From positions 1 to 64,000 of the forward strand of contig JAWKNJ010000023.1 in the NCBI GenBank assembly GCA_041391765.1: 64,000 nucleotides of DNA, read 5' to 3'. The position numbers and the translations under genes were made by a program. Position 1 is the stretch's first letter, and every line of letters starts with the position of its first letter. This document shows, one piece after another, positions 1 through 10,174 of this stretch. Below the pieces are notes generated by a model. That model had not been told where the DNA came from, made no database searches, and worked only from the letters and a program-made list of their open reading frames with translations. The DNA comes from SHAN690 sp041391765. GTDB lineage: Bacteria > Bacteroidota > Bacteroidia > Flavobacteriales_G > Salibacteraceae.

Positions 1-1374
1 AAGCTCGCTGAAGGAAAGATTGACATCCTCATCGGAACCCACCGATTGGTGAGCAAGGACGTGAAGTTTGCAGACCTAGGACTATTGATCATTGACGAGG
101 AACAAAAATTTGGCGTGGGTGTCAAGGACAAACTCAAGACGATGAAAGTGAACGTAGATACGCTCACTTTGACTGCCACTCCAATTCCACGAACATTACA
201 ATTCTCTCTAATGGGTGCACGCGATATGAGTGTGATCAATACTCCGCCTCCCAACCGATTTCCTGTGCAAACAGAGCTGCACACGTTCAACGAAGCGGTG
301 ATTCGCGATGCGATATATGCCGAACTAAGCCGAAATGGCCAGATTTTCTTCATTCACAATCGCATTCAAAACATTGGAGATGTATGTGCGATGATCAAGA
401 AGATCGTTCCGCAAGCGACTGTTGAATTTGCCCATGGACAAATGGAAGGTCATCAACTTGAGGACATTATGCTGCGTTTCATTGAAGGAGAGTTTGATGT
501 GTTGGTGTCTACTTCCATCATCGAAAGCGGACTGGACATTCCGAACGCCAACACCATCATCATCAATCAGGCGCAGAATTTCGGTTTGAGTGACTTACAT
601 CAAATGCGAGGACGTGTTGGAAGATCGAACAGAAAAGCGTTCTGTTATTTGCTATGTCCGCCCATGTCACAATTGACCAACGAAGCAAGAAAGCGGATGC
701 AGGCCATCGAACAATTCAGTGACTTGGGAAGTGGAATCAACATCGCGATGCGTGATTTGGACATTCGTGGGGCAGGTAACTTGCTCGGTGGAGAACAAAG
801 CGGATTCATCACTGACATTGGTTACGATACGTATCAAAAGATCCTTGAAGAGGCCATTCAGGAATTAAAGGAGAATGAATTCAAAGACCTGTTTGCGGAG
901 GAAAAGGACAAGCAATACGTCAGCGACTGTCAATTGGAAACTGACTTGGAAGTTCATATTCCGGACGACTACATCAACAATATCACCGAGCGAATGACCG
1001 TCTATCGTCAATTAGCCGAAGTGAATGATCTGCAAGGATTGCAGAAGTTTGAGACCAATCTCATTGACCGTTTTGGGCCTATTCCCCCAGCTGTGGACCG
1101 ACTACTTCAATCCAAACGATTGATTTGGGCCGGGAAGGACATCGGAATGGAAAAGGTGGTCTACAAACAGAAGAAGCTGATCGGATACTTTGTAGCGGAC
1201 AAGGACTCATCATTCTATCAATCACCAAAGTTTGAGAAAGTGATCATGTACGTTCAAATCAACTCGAATAAGGTACAGATGCGCGAACGAAATGATCGAC
1301 TCAGCATGGTCTTCGCGAATGTGAATACGCTTGAAAAGGCGATTGCTCTTCTGGAAGAGGTAATGGTAGACTGA
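1..1374 (+). CDS. mfd: Transcription-repair coupling factor Mfd, C-terminal part
   Basis: This is the 3' end of mfd; the frame is open from base 1, so the start lies upstream of the window. Mfd is a cytoplasmic DNA translocase that removes stalled RNA polymerase from damaged DNA and recruits UvrA. Visible motifs are the Walker-B-like IIDEEQKFGV, motif III TATPIPRTL, the second RecA lobe with STSIIESGLDIP, and motif VI QMRGRVGRS. About 200 residues follow that resemble the TRCF C-terminal (D7) domain. The same motif order recurs in recG at 48735, as expected for the RecG/Mfd helicase family, but the RVxAD-type D7 tail favours Mfd. The stop codon lies 3 bases from the stop of the convergent giant gene, with no terminator hairpin between them. 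Confidence 0.95.
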   Translation, partial: KLAEGKIDILIGTHRLVSKDVKFADLGLLIIDEEQKFGVGVKDKLKTMKVNVDTLTLTATPIPRTLQFSLMGARDMSVINTPPPNRFPVQTELHTFNEAVIRDAIYAELSRNGQIFFIHNRIQNIGDVCAMIKKIVPQATVEFAHGQMEGHQLEDIMLRFIEGEFDVLVSTSIIESGLDIPNANTIIINQAQNFGLSDLHQMRGRVGRSNRKAFCYLLCPPMSQLTNEARKRMQAIEQFSDLGSGINIAMRDLDIRGAGNLLGGEQSGFITDIGYDTYQKILEEAIQELKENEFKDLFAEEKDKQYVSDCQLETDLEVHIPDDYINNITERMTVYRQLAEVNDLQGLQKFETNLIDRFGPIPPAVDRLLQSKRLIWAGKDIGMEKVVYKQKKLIGYFVADKDSSFYQSPKFEKVIMYVQINSNKVQMRERNDRLSMVFANVNTLEKAIALLEEVMVD

Positions 1375-1377
1375 TCC

Positions 1378-4300
1378 TTATCGAATAAACACCCGATCCG
1401 TGAATTGGGTTGAAGCTCCTCGCACCGAAATCAAGTAGAGGCCTGCTGCACCAATTTCAGTTTGAGGGATCAGAAACCGCTCCTGCTGTCGAGCTTTTGC
1501 AACAGTGGTTCCATATACCAGTGATCCTGTGGCATCATAGACGAGTAAATCAAGCCCCTCCTCACCCTCAAAACTCAAGTCTATGAAAACGTGGTTTAAG
1601 TCCGTGCCAATGCGGACAAACTTCTCACCTCCAAGATACACCTGTTCCACCCCGCTGTATTCGAACTCCCCGTTGAAGTCGGTTTGTTTGAGTCGGTAGT
1701 AGCTCACTCCTGAGATTGGTTGGTCATCCACGAATTGATACTCCAACGGCCTGTTGCTGCTTCCGGCTCCCGGAATCGTTCCGATTGATTCAAAGACACT
1801 TGCATCCCTGCTGCGTTCCAAGGTGAAAAAGTCGTTGTTGATTTCACTGGCTGTCTCCCAGTGCAAAAGGACTTGCTTGTCCTTTGGTGTCGCACTAAAG
1901 TCAAGTAGCTCAATCGGAAGTGGATTGTTGCTCGAACTGGAAGCGAGAATGAATGGGCTGAAACTTGTGACAGCCGAGGAACTAACGATGGTTCCAGAAG
2001 TAACATTACCGGTGGTTCCGCCATTGCCGTGGCTTACCCAAGAGTCTCCATCCCAACGAGCGACCAGCAAATCGCTTAGGTTATCCACTCCCCCGCTATT
2101 CACATCCCAGCTAAGGGTAACACTGACGTTGTTGGTCAGATTCGTTCTATCCAAAATCCAATATTCTCTGGTGCTGACGTGATCGATAGGCGGGTCGTTG
2201 GCACCATAAGTATAAGGTGGCGCAGGATTTTCGTACCTGTATGTTGCACGGAATGCAGCTGAGGTGCTTGAAGGATTTGAAATGCTGATTGGCCTGTAGA
2301 GCGAATCTCCAACCGGAAAGGTGAATGCATCGTTGCCAACCTTTTCCACATAGCCCTGAACGAATGAAGCATGCGACACTCCGGATACTGTGGCATTATC
2401 TCGTAATCGCAGAATGTTCGTCACATCGGATGCCAGGATTCCATCCGTAAAAGTCACATTTGTTTGCACCTCAACCGGCATATTCAATGTGAGTGTATCC
2501 CCGGCCTTATTCATCGTCATCCGCCTCATGTTTGGGGTGGTAGAAGCTCCAAGATCATTGATACTCTGAGGACCTGCTCCGTCAAATTCAATGCGACCTG
2601 AATTCGCACCAAAGGTTATTTCCGCGTTTGCATTGATATTAAGGTCCCCAGCCAAAGTTGAGGTGACGCTGTAGCTCGGATAAGCTATTCCTGAGGATGA
2701 TTTGACCCAAGTCAGGTCAGCATTATAGTCATCCGCGACATTGTTAGGAACCATGAAATACCCTGTGCCCGTATTTCTAAAAACCACATCTCCATTGTAA
2801 GTATTCCCACCTGTGGAAGCATCGTTATTCGCACCGGTTTTCTCGAAATCTACTGCTCCGTTATATGTTGCGTAGGCCGTATAAATGCGAGGGGCATCGA
2901 AGTCCAGGTCACCACTCCAAGTACCGCTATAAATGCTCAACGTTGTAGTTGCACCACCCAAACTGATTGATTGAGCGGTGCCTCCAAGTTGGGTCATGTT
3001 TCTCAAGTAAAGTTGATCCTGAGTGAAACCTCCAGCACCAATGCTTATCGTGTTTCCAGCGCTGATTGTACCATCCCCGTTACCCTCTCCAAAGCGAATT
3101 CCGTCAGCCCCTGCAGTGGAGCACTCTAATACAATGTGGCCATTATAAATGTTGTCACTATTGCCTCCTCGATTCGCGTAAAATTCACTGTTAGTCGAGG
3201 TTGTGGCGTTGGTGATGTACAGACTATCATTGAAGGTGATGTCACCATTTTCCCCAAGATAGAACCTATGAGTTGCTGATCCGGTTGCCGCGTGGTTTAT
3301 TCGAGCGACACCGTCAATAATAACGCTTGAATTTGACCCAGTTGCCACGTAGGCATAGCTCGATGTACCAGTTGATAAGTTGTTAAACGACAGTGACCCG
3401 TTTAAGTCAATATCCCCATCATTGCCAAGGTATATCCTGGAGTCATCTGCCGCGGCATTGTTCGTGATACTCACATCTCCGTCAATCTGCACCGTAGAAT
3501 TTGAAGTGGTGGACACATAGAAGTAGTCCGTTCCTGATCCTGTGGTGGACATATTGACTACCACATCGTCACCGATGTAATTACCTGCACTGTTGTGGCC
3601 AAAGTACATGTTGTCGGTCCCACTATTCGTGAAGGTTACCGTGGACATTAATGAATCGGGGGCTCCATTCCCCATCAAAAAATAACCAGTTCCGCTGTTT
3701 ACCAATTCAGCAGCACCAACCACAACGTTTGCACCCGAGGAGGCGTTGGCTGTGGCTCCGGTCTTTTCAAAGTATGCTGTACCGGAATACCTTGTTGCGT
3801 AGGTATAAAACTGGGGTGCAACGAAATTTACATTCCCACCCCAGCGGGAGTTATAATTATTAATGATCGCATCTCCGGTAAGCGTGATTGATTGTGGGGT
3901 AGCTCCGGTTTGTGTGAAGTTTCTGAAGTACAACTGCCCGGTGATGAATCCACCTGAGCCCACCGAAACCAATTGTCCGGCTGCCAATGTTCCCATACCA
4001 TTGCCAGCCCCAAAAAGCACACCATCGCAACCGGCAGTAGACGCTTCAACGATAATATCTCCTGCGTAAGTGTTGCTGCTATTGGCACTGTTGTTTGCAT
4101 AGATTTCTGAGCCGTTAGATCCGCTTTGGTTGATCAAGTAGACCGAATCACCGCATACGACATCCCCGTTCTCGCCAAGATACGCGCGACTAATATTCCC
4201 CGTCCCGGAGTTCTCTAGTCGTGTCACGCCCCCAATGGATACGGAAGAACTGGTCCCAGCCCCGATGTATGCATATGAATTTGTTGCAGAGGCCATGTTA

Positions 4301-7300
4301 AATACCTCGACACCACCAGCGATGGTGGCTGAACCGCTATTCCCCACATAAACTTGGCTCGTTGTTCCTGTCCCATTGTTGATGATCGAAACATCTCCAT
4401 CAATTTGGACGCTGGCTGTGGAACCGTTTGAAACGTATATCCATGTAGTCGAACCAGAGCCAGTGTTTGAGCCGGTAACGTTCCCTCCTACATAGTGACC
4501 AGCACCATTGGTGGCAACGTAGATTCCTTCCCCGCCAGTATTCTGAAGAATCAAATCAACCATGAACGAGTCTGCAGTAGAAGTTCCCCACATCATGTAG
4601 TCGCTTCCGGAATTAATGAGCGTTGCCGTGCCAGCGACCACGTTGCCCCCGTTGCTTTGATCATCAGTTGAACCAGACTTTTGGAAGTCTAGTGATCCTC
4701 CATAATCCGAGTCCTGTGTTCTATTGCGAGGTCCCGATAGCGTTAAGTCGGCTTCCCATATGGATTCATCATTATAAATGTAGGCAGTACCTGTTGTGGT
4801 AATTGATTGAGGCGTGTTGCCTACTTGGTGGAAATTGTAAAAGTGCAGGTTGCCTGCGATGTAACCCCCCGGGCCGATGACTATTCTCTGTCCGTCAGCG
4901 AGCGTTGAATGTCCTCCCCCCGGACCGAATCTGAACCCATCACCATCGGCATGAGTTGACTCCAGTAGTAAATCGCCATTGAACTGCACTAGGGATGAAT
5001 CTTCGTAGGCGATTCCAACCTCGCTGGCTGTTGCCGAACTCGCATTCCGGATAATCACGGAATCCGCGCACGTAATGTCTCCCTGATAACCAAAATAAAC
5101 TTGCGATGAATTCCCTGTGCCCGACAGGTCTATGGTTGTTTTTCCTCCTATTGTCACAGAACAAACTACGCGATAGGCAATGTTCAACTGATTCGTGTTT
5201 GCAGCCAAAACAGCGTGATCAATGGTCAAATCGCCCCCAATCGCAATGTCACAATAGTCTCCTAGGTTTAGCGAAGTTGAGGTTGCCGTAGAATTGTTGG
5301 TGATATCTACATTACCATCGATGGTTAGCGAACCATCATTTCCTCCAAGAATCATGGATGCACTGGTTCCGCTTGGAGCGTGGTCAACCGTCAGATTCCC
5401 TCCAACGTAATTGCCAACGCTGCTCTGAGCCAGATAAAAATGCCTGGAACCATTGTTGACGATATCAAGATCCAGGAGGAAAGAGTCAGGGTTACCATTG
5501 CCCATTTGCATATAACCTGAACCCGAATTTGAAAGGCTCGCATTACCCACAAACACATTTCCCCCATTTGATTGATCATCGGTATCACCCGTTTTGGACA
5601 GTGAAGCTGTGCCATTGTATCGCGTGTCAATCGTGCGCATTCTTGGTGCGGTGAAATCAACATTACCTCCCCAATCGCTTTCATCTTGAAACATGTAGGC
5701 CGTACCTGTCGCCAACATTGTTTGGGGAGTACCTCCAACCTGAGTGAATTGTTCAAAGAACAGGTTACCCGCAATGAAGCCTCCTGCGCCAATGGAGACC
5801 GTTTGTCCTGCCGCGAGGGTAGCCTCGCCACCCGATTGACCAAAACTTACACCATCTGCATCCGTGTGTGACGAGGTTAAAACAATGTCTCCCGAATAGA
5901 TGGCCGAGCTGCTATCGTCATAATTGCAGAAGACCTCCGAATTGGTTGAATTGCTTGAATTTTCTATGATTAAAGAATCCCCCACGGTTACATCACCGTT
6001 GTTACCAAGATATATTCTAGAAGTGGCGCCCCCTGTAGCGCTGTTTTCCAGGTAAACGGTTCCGTCAAAAGACACTTCCGAGTTAGAGTTATTTCCAATA
6101 ATCACTTGTGACGTGGTGATGTTGGTCGAGGCGTTAGAGACACTAAGGTCACCTGTCACACTAATATCCCCCTGAACACCTAAGTAGATATTTGAAACAT
6201 CGCTCGTGGCATCATTGGTTATGTCAACACTTCCGTCAACAACGATCGAAGTGCTAATGGTGTTAGCGATGTAGAATGTACTTCCCGTTCCAGTTGTGTT
6301 CTGATTAACGGTGAGATTTCCGCCTATGTAACTTGGACTATCGTTGTAGGCCAAGAACATATTGTCCGTGCTCATGTTGGTCATGGTCAAATCCATCAGG
6401 AAGGTGTCCGGATTCCCGTTTCCCATCATAAGGTAATCTGTTCCAGAGTTTATCAATGTAGCATTTCCAGTAAAGCGATTGAGTCCCGGGCACTGATCAT
6501 CTAAAGCACCGGTCTTTTCTATGATTGCTGATCCACCGAAGGTGGAGGATTGCAAGTAAATTCTTGGAGCATCGAAGTCAACATCCCCACCCCAATTGGA
6601 AAACCTGGACATGAGTCGACAACTACCACCGGTTGACAGGGCTTGAGCCGTGGCTCCAACCTGCGTGAATCTCCTAAACTCCAGTGTTTGACCAACAAAG
6701 CCATTGCTTGTAATTGATACTGTTTGGCCGGCTGCAAGCGTTCCATTGCCTCCGGCATTACCGAAGTAAATACCGGTATTGGTAGATTCGGTGCATTCGA
6801 TGAGTATATCCTCGCTGAATGTGTTCGAGCTACTGTCGTTGTGATTTATGTACACCTCAGAGTTGGTGGCATCGCTTGAGTTCAGTATAATCAATGAGTC
6901 ATTGAAGGTCATATCTCCAATGTTGCCCAAATAAATTCTTCGCGTGGTTCCGGATCCATCGTTATCAACGCGAGTTACGCCACCAACCAAAACACTGGAA
7001 TAGAGATTATTTGCAACCTGCATTTGTGCTACGTCAACAACACAATTATTGTTCAGCGTCAAGTCTCCTCCTATTACAATATCTCCGCCATCTCCTACGT
7101 AAGTGTATTTGTTGCTACCTGAACTTCCGTGTGTGACGCTTAAATTTCCGGCTATGTCAACGCTGGAAGCATTCGCATTGCCTAAATACACGTAGGAAAT
7201 TCCTCCAGAATTGTTGGACACATCCACATTTCCACCGATAATCATATCTCCGTTATCGCAGATGTAAACGCGATCGTCAACGGAGGACGAAGCCATACTG

Positions 7301-9483
7301 ATTTGCAAATCACCTGTAACTTCCAAACTCGAACCGCCTATATCACATATCCGGGTGTACGTACTTGAACCTGTGCAAACCTTATTAATAACCAATGTTC
7401 CGTTTACATAGTTACCTGCACTGTTGTATGGGAAGTAAAAACTCGAACTGCTGGAATCAAGAATCGTTACGCTGTTGGCAAATGAGTCCGGAGTTCCGTT
7501 GCCCCAGAGAAAGTAGCCCGACCCGATATTGGTCAGCGTGGTGAGACCCCCAACTGAATTACCACCCGCTTGGTTATCATTCACAGCCCCCGTTTTGCGC
7601 ATCGTTAAATTTCCTCCGTACACAGTACCCCGTGTGTTGATACTTGGAGCCTCAAAGTCAATGTTTCCTCCAAAGTCACTATCATATAAAATCAAGGAGG
7701 CGTTGCCGGTCAAAACCAATGTTTGATCGGTTGCACCGGTTTGTGTGAAGTTTCTGAACTGAAGTGTTCCTTCAATGAACGCTCCGCTTAAGGAGATGAT
7801 TTGCCCAGCGGCTAAAACGGCACTCCCTCCAGAATTTCCGAAGAAAACACCATCCGAGGCTGCGTTTGTATTCTCTAAAATAATATCGCCACCATAGGTT
7901 GCAGCGCTGTTGCTATTATGGTTGCAATACACCTGAGAATTGGTGGCCGAGCTTGAGTTCTCGATAATCAAAGAATCCCCAATAGAAATGTCTCCCTGAT
8001 TTCCGAGGTACGTATTTCCAATGGTTGTTCCCCCTGTGTTAGTGATCGATACGCTCCCATCTATGCTAACAAACGAATTAGAATTGTTCGAGATATGCAC
8101 ATTGCTGGTAGTTCCTGTAGCAGAGTTGACAAATTGTGCAGAGCCATGCACGTCAACAGCGCCACCATCGCCAAAAATGATTCGGCAGTCAGCGGAGGTA
8201 CCATTGTTGATCGCCACTACATCCCCATCAACATCAAGCGTTGAGCCCGTGTTGTTACTAACATAGAAAAAAGTACCCCCAAGTCCTGTCCCTGAATTGG
8301 TCACAGAAAGATTCCCTCCAACATAGTTTCCACTACTGTTGTTTGCGAGATAATTGTTGGAAGATGAAGTTGAATTAAAAACCAGATCTAAATCGAAAGT
8401 GTCTGGGTCGCCATTACCCATCATCATGTAACCTGAGCCAGTGTTAATGAGGTGAGTATAATCCATGAAGCGATTACCCCCTTGACTAGCATCATCGCTA
8501 GCTCCATTCTTGATAAACGAAACAGAATCCTGATAGACCGTTCCACGTGTTCGAATCCTTGGAGAAGTGGTATTGACCACTCCCGAGAAATTGCAATCAT
8601 AGAACTCAATCAAGTTAGTCCCGGTAGTGGTAAGGGAAAGAGGTGATGACCCCAATTTGCTCACTTCTCTTAAATACAATTGACCGTTCACAAATCCGCC
8701 AGAGCCTATCTGCAAAGTTCGCCCGCTAGCGATTGTTGACTCCCCGGAGGCAGCTCCGAAATAGATACCTCCCGAAGTGGCTGAGTTTTGAAGCTCTACA
8801 TTCCCTCCAAAAAAATGACCCGTCCCATTATATGCGAGGTATCCGTTACCACCGTTTGTAATGCTCATGGAGACGAAGTCACTGAATGTGTCTGGGGTTC
8901 CGTTACCCAGCAGGAAGTTATTAGCACTGCCCGAATGCACAAGGATCACGGTGTCCAAGAATACATTCCCGCCATTTCCATTGCTGTTACCAGTTCCCGT
9001 CTTTTCAAATCGGCAGTACTCGGTGAATTGTGATCCATCCAACTCAACTCCAGTAGACTGAACGTCAAGTTCAACACCGATTTGGGTGCCATTGAACGTA
9101 GTCGTTGAGGAAGAGACCACCCTTAATAAACTCCCTCCTGAATTATCAGATAAAACGCCATTAGACAGGGTGACCGTTCCTGTTGCTCTCAATGAGTTCC
9201 CGGCAAATTCAATAGTACCCGTATAGCTTGACAACACCAACCCGGCAACAGTGTCCAGCGCCAAATTGAGCGTACAATTTCCGTTGCCATTTGCGTCAAA
9301 ACGCGCATCCTGAGCAACTGTTGGCGGCCCAAGCCCATCGGGAGCCCCATTAGAAGTGGTCGACCAGTTGTTGCTGCTCCAATTCGCGGGAACATCAGCC
9401 ACCCAATACCGCGTTTGCCCAGATAGATTTTGGACAACGACAATTGCAAAAACAAAAAAAAGTACTCCTCGCGTTAAAAACAT
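1378..9483 (-). CDS. Giant repetitive secreted protein with T9SS type A sorting domain
   Basis: 2701 residues. A signal peptide (about residues 1-23, ending NLSGQ) is followed by a short N-terminal region and then by about 2100 residues of Gly/Asn/Ser/Thr-rich repeats. Each large unit carries a GNGxPDxF-like marker, several short sub-repeats of the form IYLGNxGDIxIGGxL, and a block with LAAGQxxSIGxGGF followed by FTQxGxTxQ. The pattern suggests a long beta-solenoid. Near the C-terminus come a region with PLPIELLDFSA and LHWETASEIN, common in Bacteroidota cargo, and a final beta-sandwich of about 75 residues ending in VFIR. That order is typical of T9SS type A cargo. Repeat copies differ clearly at the DNA level, so the array is not a recent amplification. 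Export across the outer membrane and an adhesin or surface-layer role are inferences; no enzymatic domain is visible. Confidence 0.9.
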   Translation of the reverse strand: MFLTRGVLFFVFAIVVVQNLSGQTRYWVADVPANWSSNNWSTTSNGAPDGLGPPTVAQDARFDANGNGNCTLNLALDTVAGLVLSSYTGTIEFAGNSLRATGTVTLSNGVLSDNSGGSLLRVVSSSTTTFNGTQIGVELDVQSTGVELDGSQFTEYCRFEKTGTGNSNGNGGNVFLDTVILVHSGSANNFLLGNGTPDTFSDFVSMSITNGGNGYLAYNGTGHFFGGNVELQNSATSGGIYFGAASGESTIASGRTLQIGSGGFVNGQLYLREVSKLGSSPLSLTTTGTNLIEFYDCNFSGVVNTTSPRIRTRGTVYQDSVSFIKNGASDDASQGGNRFMDYTHLINTGSGYMMMGNGDPDTFDLDLVFNSTSSSNNYLANNSSGNYVGGNLSVTNSGTGLGGTFFYVSNNTGSTLDVDGDVVAINNGTSADCRIIFGDGGAVDVHGSAQFVNSATGTTSNVHISNNSNSFVSIDGSVSITNTGGTTIGNTYLGNQGDISIGDSLIIENSSSATNSQVYCNHNSNSAATYGGDIILENTNAASDGVFFGNSGGSAVLAAGQIISLSGAFIEGTLQFRNFTQTGATDQTLVLTGNASLILYDSDFGGNIDFEAPSINTRGTVYGGNLTMRKTGAVNDNQAGGNSVGGLTTLTNIGSGYFLWGNGTPDSFANSVTILDSSSSSFYFPYNSAGNYVNGTLVINKVCTGSSTYTRICDIGGSSLEVTGDLQISMASSSVDDRVYICDNGDMIIGGNVDVSNNSGGISYVYLGNANASSVDIAGNLSVTHGSSGSNKYTYVGDGGDIVIGGDLTLNNNCVVDVAQMQVANNLYSSVLVGGVTRVDNDGSGTTRRIYLGNIGDMTFNDSLIILNSSDATNSEVYINHNDSSSNTFSEDILIECTESTNTGIYFGNAGGNGTLAAGQTVSITSNGFVGQTLEFRRFTQVGATAQALSTGGSCRLMSRFSNWGGDVDFDAPRIYLQSSTFGGSAIIEKTGALDDQCPGLNRFTGNATLINSGTDYLMMGNGNPDTFLMDLTMTNMSTDNMFLAYNDSPSYIGGNLTVNQNTTGTGSTFYIANTISTSIVVDGSVDITNDATSDVSNIYLGVQGDISVTGDLSVSNASTNITTSQVIIGNNSNSEVSFDGTVYLENSATGGATSRIYLGNNGDVTVGDSLIIENSSNSTNSEVFCNYDDSSSAIYSGDIVLTSSHTDADGVSFGQSGGEATLAAGQTVSIGAGGFIAGNLFFEQFTQVGGTPQTMLATGTAYMFQDESDWGGNVDFTAPRMRTIDTRYNGTASLSKTGDTDDQSNGGNVFVGNASLSNSGSGYMQMGNGNPDSFLLDLDIVNNGSRHFYLAQSSVGNYVGGNLTVDHAPSGTSASMILGGNDGSLTIDGNVDITNNSTATSTSLNLGDYCDIAIGGDLTIDHAVLAANTNQLNIAYRVVCSVTIGGKTTIDLSGTGNSSQVYFGYQGDITCADSVIIRNASSATASEVGIAYEDSSLVQFNGDLLLESTHADGDGFRFGPGGGHSTLADGQRIVIGPGGYIAGNLHFYNFHQVGNTPQSITTTGTAYIYNDESIWEADLTLSGPRNRTQDSDYGGSLDFQKSGSTDDQSNGGNVVAGTATLINSGSDYMMWGTSTADSFMVDLILQNTGGEGIYVATNGAGHYVGGNVTGSNTGSGSTTWIYVSNGSTASVQIDGDVSIINNGTGTTSQVYVGNSGSATIAGGVEVFNMASATNSYAYIGAGTSSSVSIGGVTRLENSGTGNISRAYLGENGDVVCGDSVYLINQSGSNGSEIYANNSANSSNTYAGDIIVEASTAGCDGVLFGAGNGMGTLAAGQLVSVGSGGFITGQLYFRNFTQTGATPQSITLTGDAIINNYNSRWGGNVNFVAPQFYTYATRYSGTAYFEKTGATANASSGANVVVGAAELVNSGTGYFLMGNGAPDSLMSTVTFTNSGTDNMYFGHNSAGNYIGDDVVVNMSTTGSGTDYFYVSTTSNSTVQIDGDVSITNNAAADDSRIYLGNDGDIDLNGSLSFNNLSTGTSSYAYVATGSNSSVIIDGVARINHAATGSATHRFYLGENGDITFNDSLYITNATTSTNSEFYANRGGNSDNIYNGHIVLECSTAGADGIRFGEGNGDGTISAGNTISIGAGGFTQDQLYLRNMTQLGGTAQSISLGGATTTLSIYSGTWSGDLDFDAPRIYTAYATYNGAVDFEKTGANNDASTGGNTYNGDVVFRNTGTGYFMVPNNVADDYNADLTWVKSSSGIAYPSYSVTSTLAGDLNINANAEITFGANSGRIEFDGAGPQSINDLGASTTPNMRRMTMNKAGDTLTLNMPVEVQTNVTFTDGILASDVTNILRLRDNATVSGVSHASFVQGYVEKVGNDAFTFPVGDSLYRPISISNPSSTSAAFRATYRYENPAPPYTYGANDPPIDHVSTREYWILDRTNLTNNVSVTLSWDVNSGGVDNLSDLLVARWDGDSWVSHGNGGTTGNVTSGTIVSSSAVTSFSPFILASSSSNNPLPIELLDFSATPKDKQVLLHWETASEINNDFFTLERSRDASVFESIGTIPGAGSSNRPLEYQFVDDQPISGVSYYRLKQTDFNGEFEYSGVEQVYLGGEKFVRIGTDLNHVFIDLSFEGEEGLDLLVYDATGSLVYGTTVAKARQQERFLIPQTEIGAAGLYLISVRGASTQFTDRVFIR
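2731..8892 (-). repeat. Long-period internal protein repeats (about 305 aa)
   Basis: The conserved Asp of the GNGxPDxF-like marker occurs at residues 198, 361, 666, 1026, 1333, 1638, 1943 and 2251 of the giant protein. Spacings are 163, 305, 360, 307, 305, 305 and 308 residues. The first unit is about half length. The third is longer by about 55 residues, which fits two extra copies of the roughly 27-residue sub-repeat. The LAAGQ-like block is present seven times. Confidence 0.85.
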
Positions 9484-9529
9484 CCTAGTTGGGGGTTCCT
9501 AGCAGTATCGGTTGCTAAAATAGTGTGTT

Positions 9530-9967
9530 TCAGTATATCTGAGTTGTAATAAATATCACAACAACATAACGAGTCCATTTCCCCACCAGCATAAAAACAG
9601 AAACCCAAAAAGCGTTGACCCGAAACACGCCTAATGCAACGGCAATCACATCCCCGAGAAGTGGCGTCCAGCACAGAAGCGCCATCCAACTGCCGAAGCG
9701 CTGAATTCTAGATTGCCACCTGTCAATGGACATCTCATCTGTTCTAAGCCATTTTTTGATACGATTCAAATTCCCTAGCCAGCCTAAGTAATAACTACTC
9801 ATTCCACCGAGCCAGTTTCCAAAGGTTGCCACCATCAAACAAAGCTTGGCATCGTATCCAGCAACGAGCATTCCCGCCAAAACAAACTCAGAGCTGAACG
9901 GGAAGACCGTAGCCGCCAGAAACGTTGCCAAAAACAAACCCAAGTAACCAAGCTCCAGCCAATCCAT
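9530..9967 (-). CDS. YqaA/DedA-like (VTT) inner-membrane protein
   Basis: 145 residues with three or four hydrophobic segments. The N-terminal LGYLGLFLATFLAATVFPFSSE and the GNWLGGMSSYYLG segment match the short YqaA branch of the VTT/SNARE-associated membrane proteins. The GSWMALLCWTPLLGDVIAVALG stretch corresponds to the conserved re-entrant region of that fold. The family is linked to membrane homeostasis and lipid movement, but the substrate of the YqaA branch is unclear. It starts at ATG 9967 and is transcribed away from the small lipoprotein genes on the other strand; only 27 bases separate the two start codons, so the divergent promoters must be compact. Confidence 0.8.
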   Translation of the reverse strand: MDWLELGYLGLFLATFLAATVFPFSSEFVLAGMLVAGYDAKLCLMVATFGNWLGGMSSYYLGWLGNLNRIKKWLRTDEMSIDRWQSRIQRFGSWMALLCWTPLLGDVIAVALGVFRVNAFWVSVFMLVGKWTRYVVVIFITTQIY

Positions 9968-9994
9968 TTGGCAATGTTAAGCGGAAAGGTTGCA

Positions 9995-10174
9995 ATGCAG
10001 TACATTCGGCTCGCATTGCGATTGTGGATGTTCATATTGGTTCTTGGGTTACTCTCTTGCTCTCGAAAACACTGCGTGGATTGCGTGGACAATTCCGGAC
10101 ATGTTTTCACGTTTTGTGATCCTGCAGAACCAGCCATCGACTCGCTGGAATGCTCGGAAGTCTATAAAAAGTGA
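9995..10174 (+). CDS. Small cysteine-rich lipoprotein
   Basis: 59 residues if translated from ATG 9995; an upstream in-frame ATG at 9974 would add seven residues. A hydrophobic leader ends in the lipobox LLSC. The mature peptide is short and rich in Cys (CSRKHCVDC, then FC and EC). I do not recognise a family. Its stop overlaps the GTG start of the next lipoprotein by four bases (GTGA), so the two are probably translated together. It is probably attached to a membrane through its lipidated Cys; no function can be given. Confidence 0.6.
   Translation: MQYIRLALRLWMFILVLGLLSCSRKHCVDCVDNSGHVFTFCDPAEPAIDSLECSEVYKK

Noticed and set aside
1704..9455. Many open frames of 60-150 codons overlapping the giant repetitive gene on both strands
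   Set aside because: They follow the repeat composition of the 2701-residue frame, lack signal peptides or recognisable domains, and recur at similar repeat positions.
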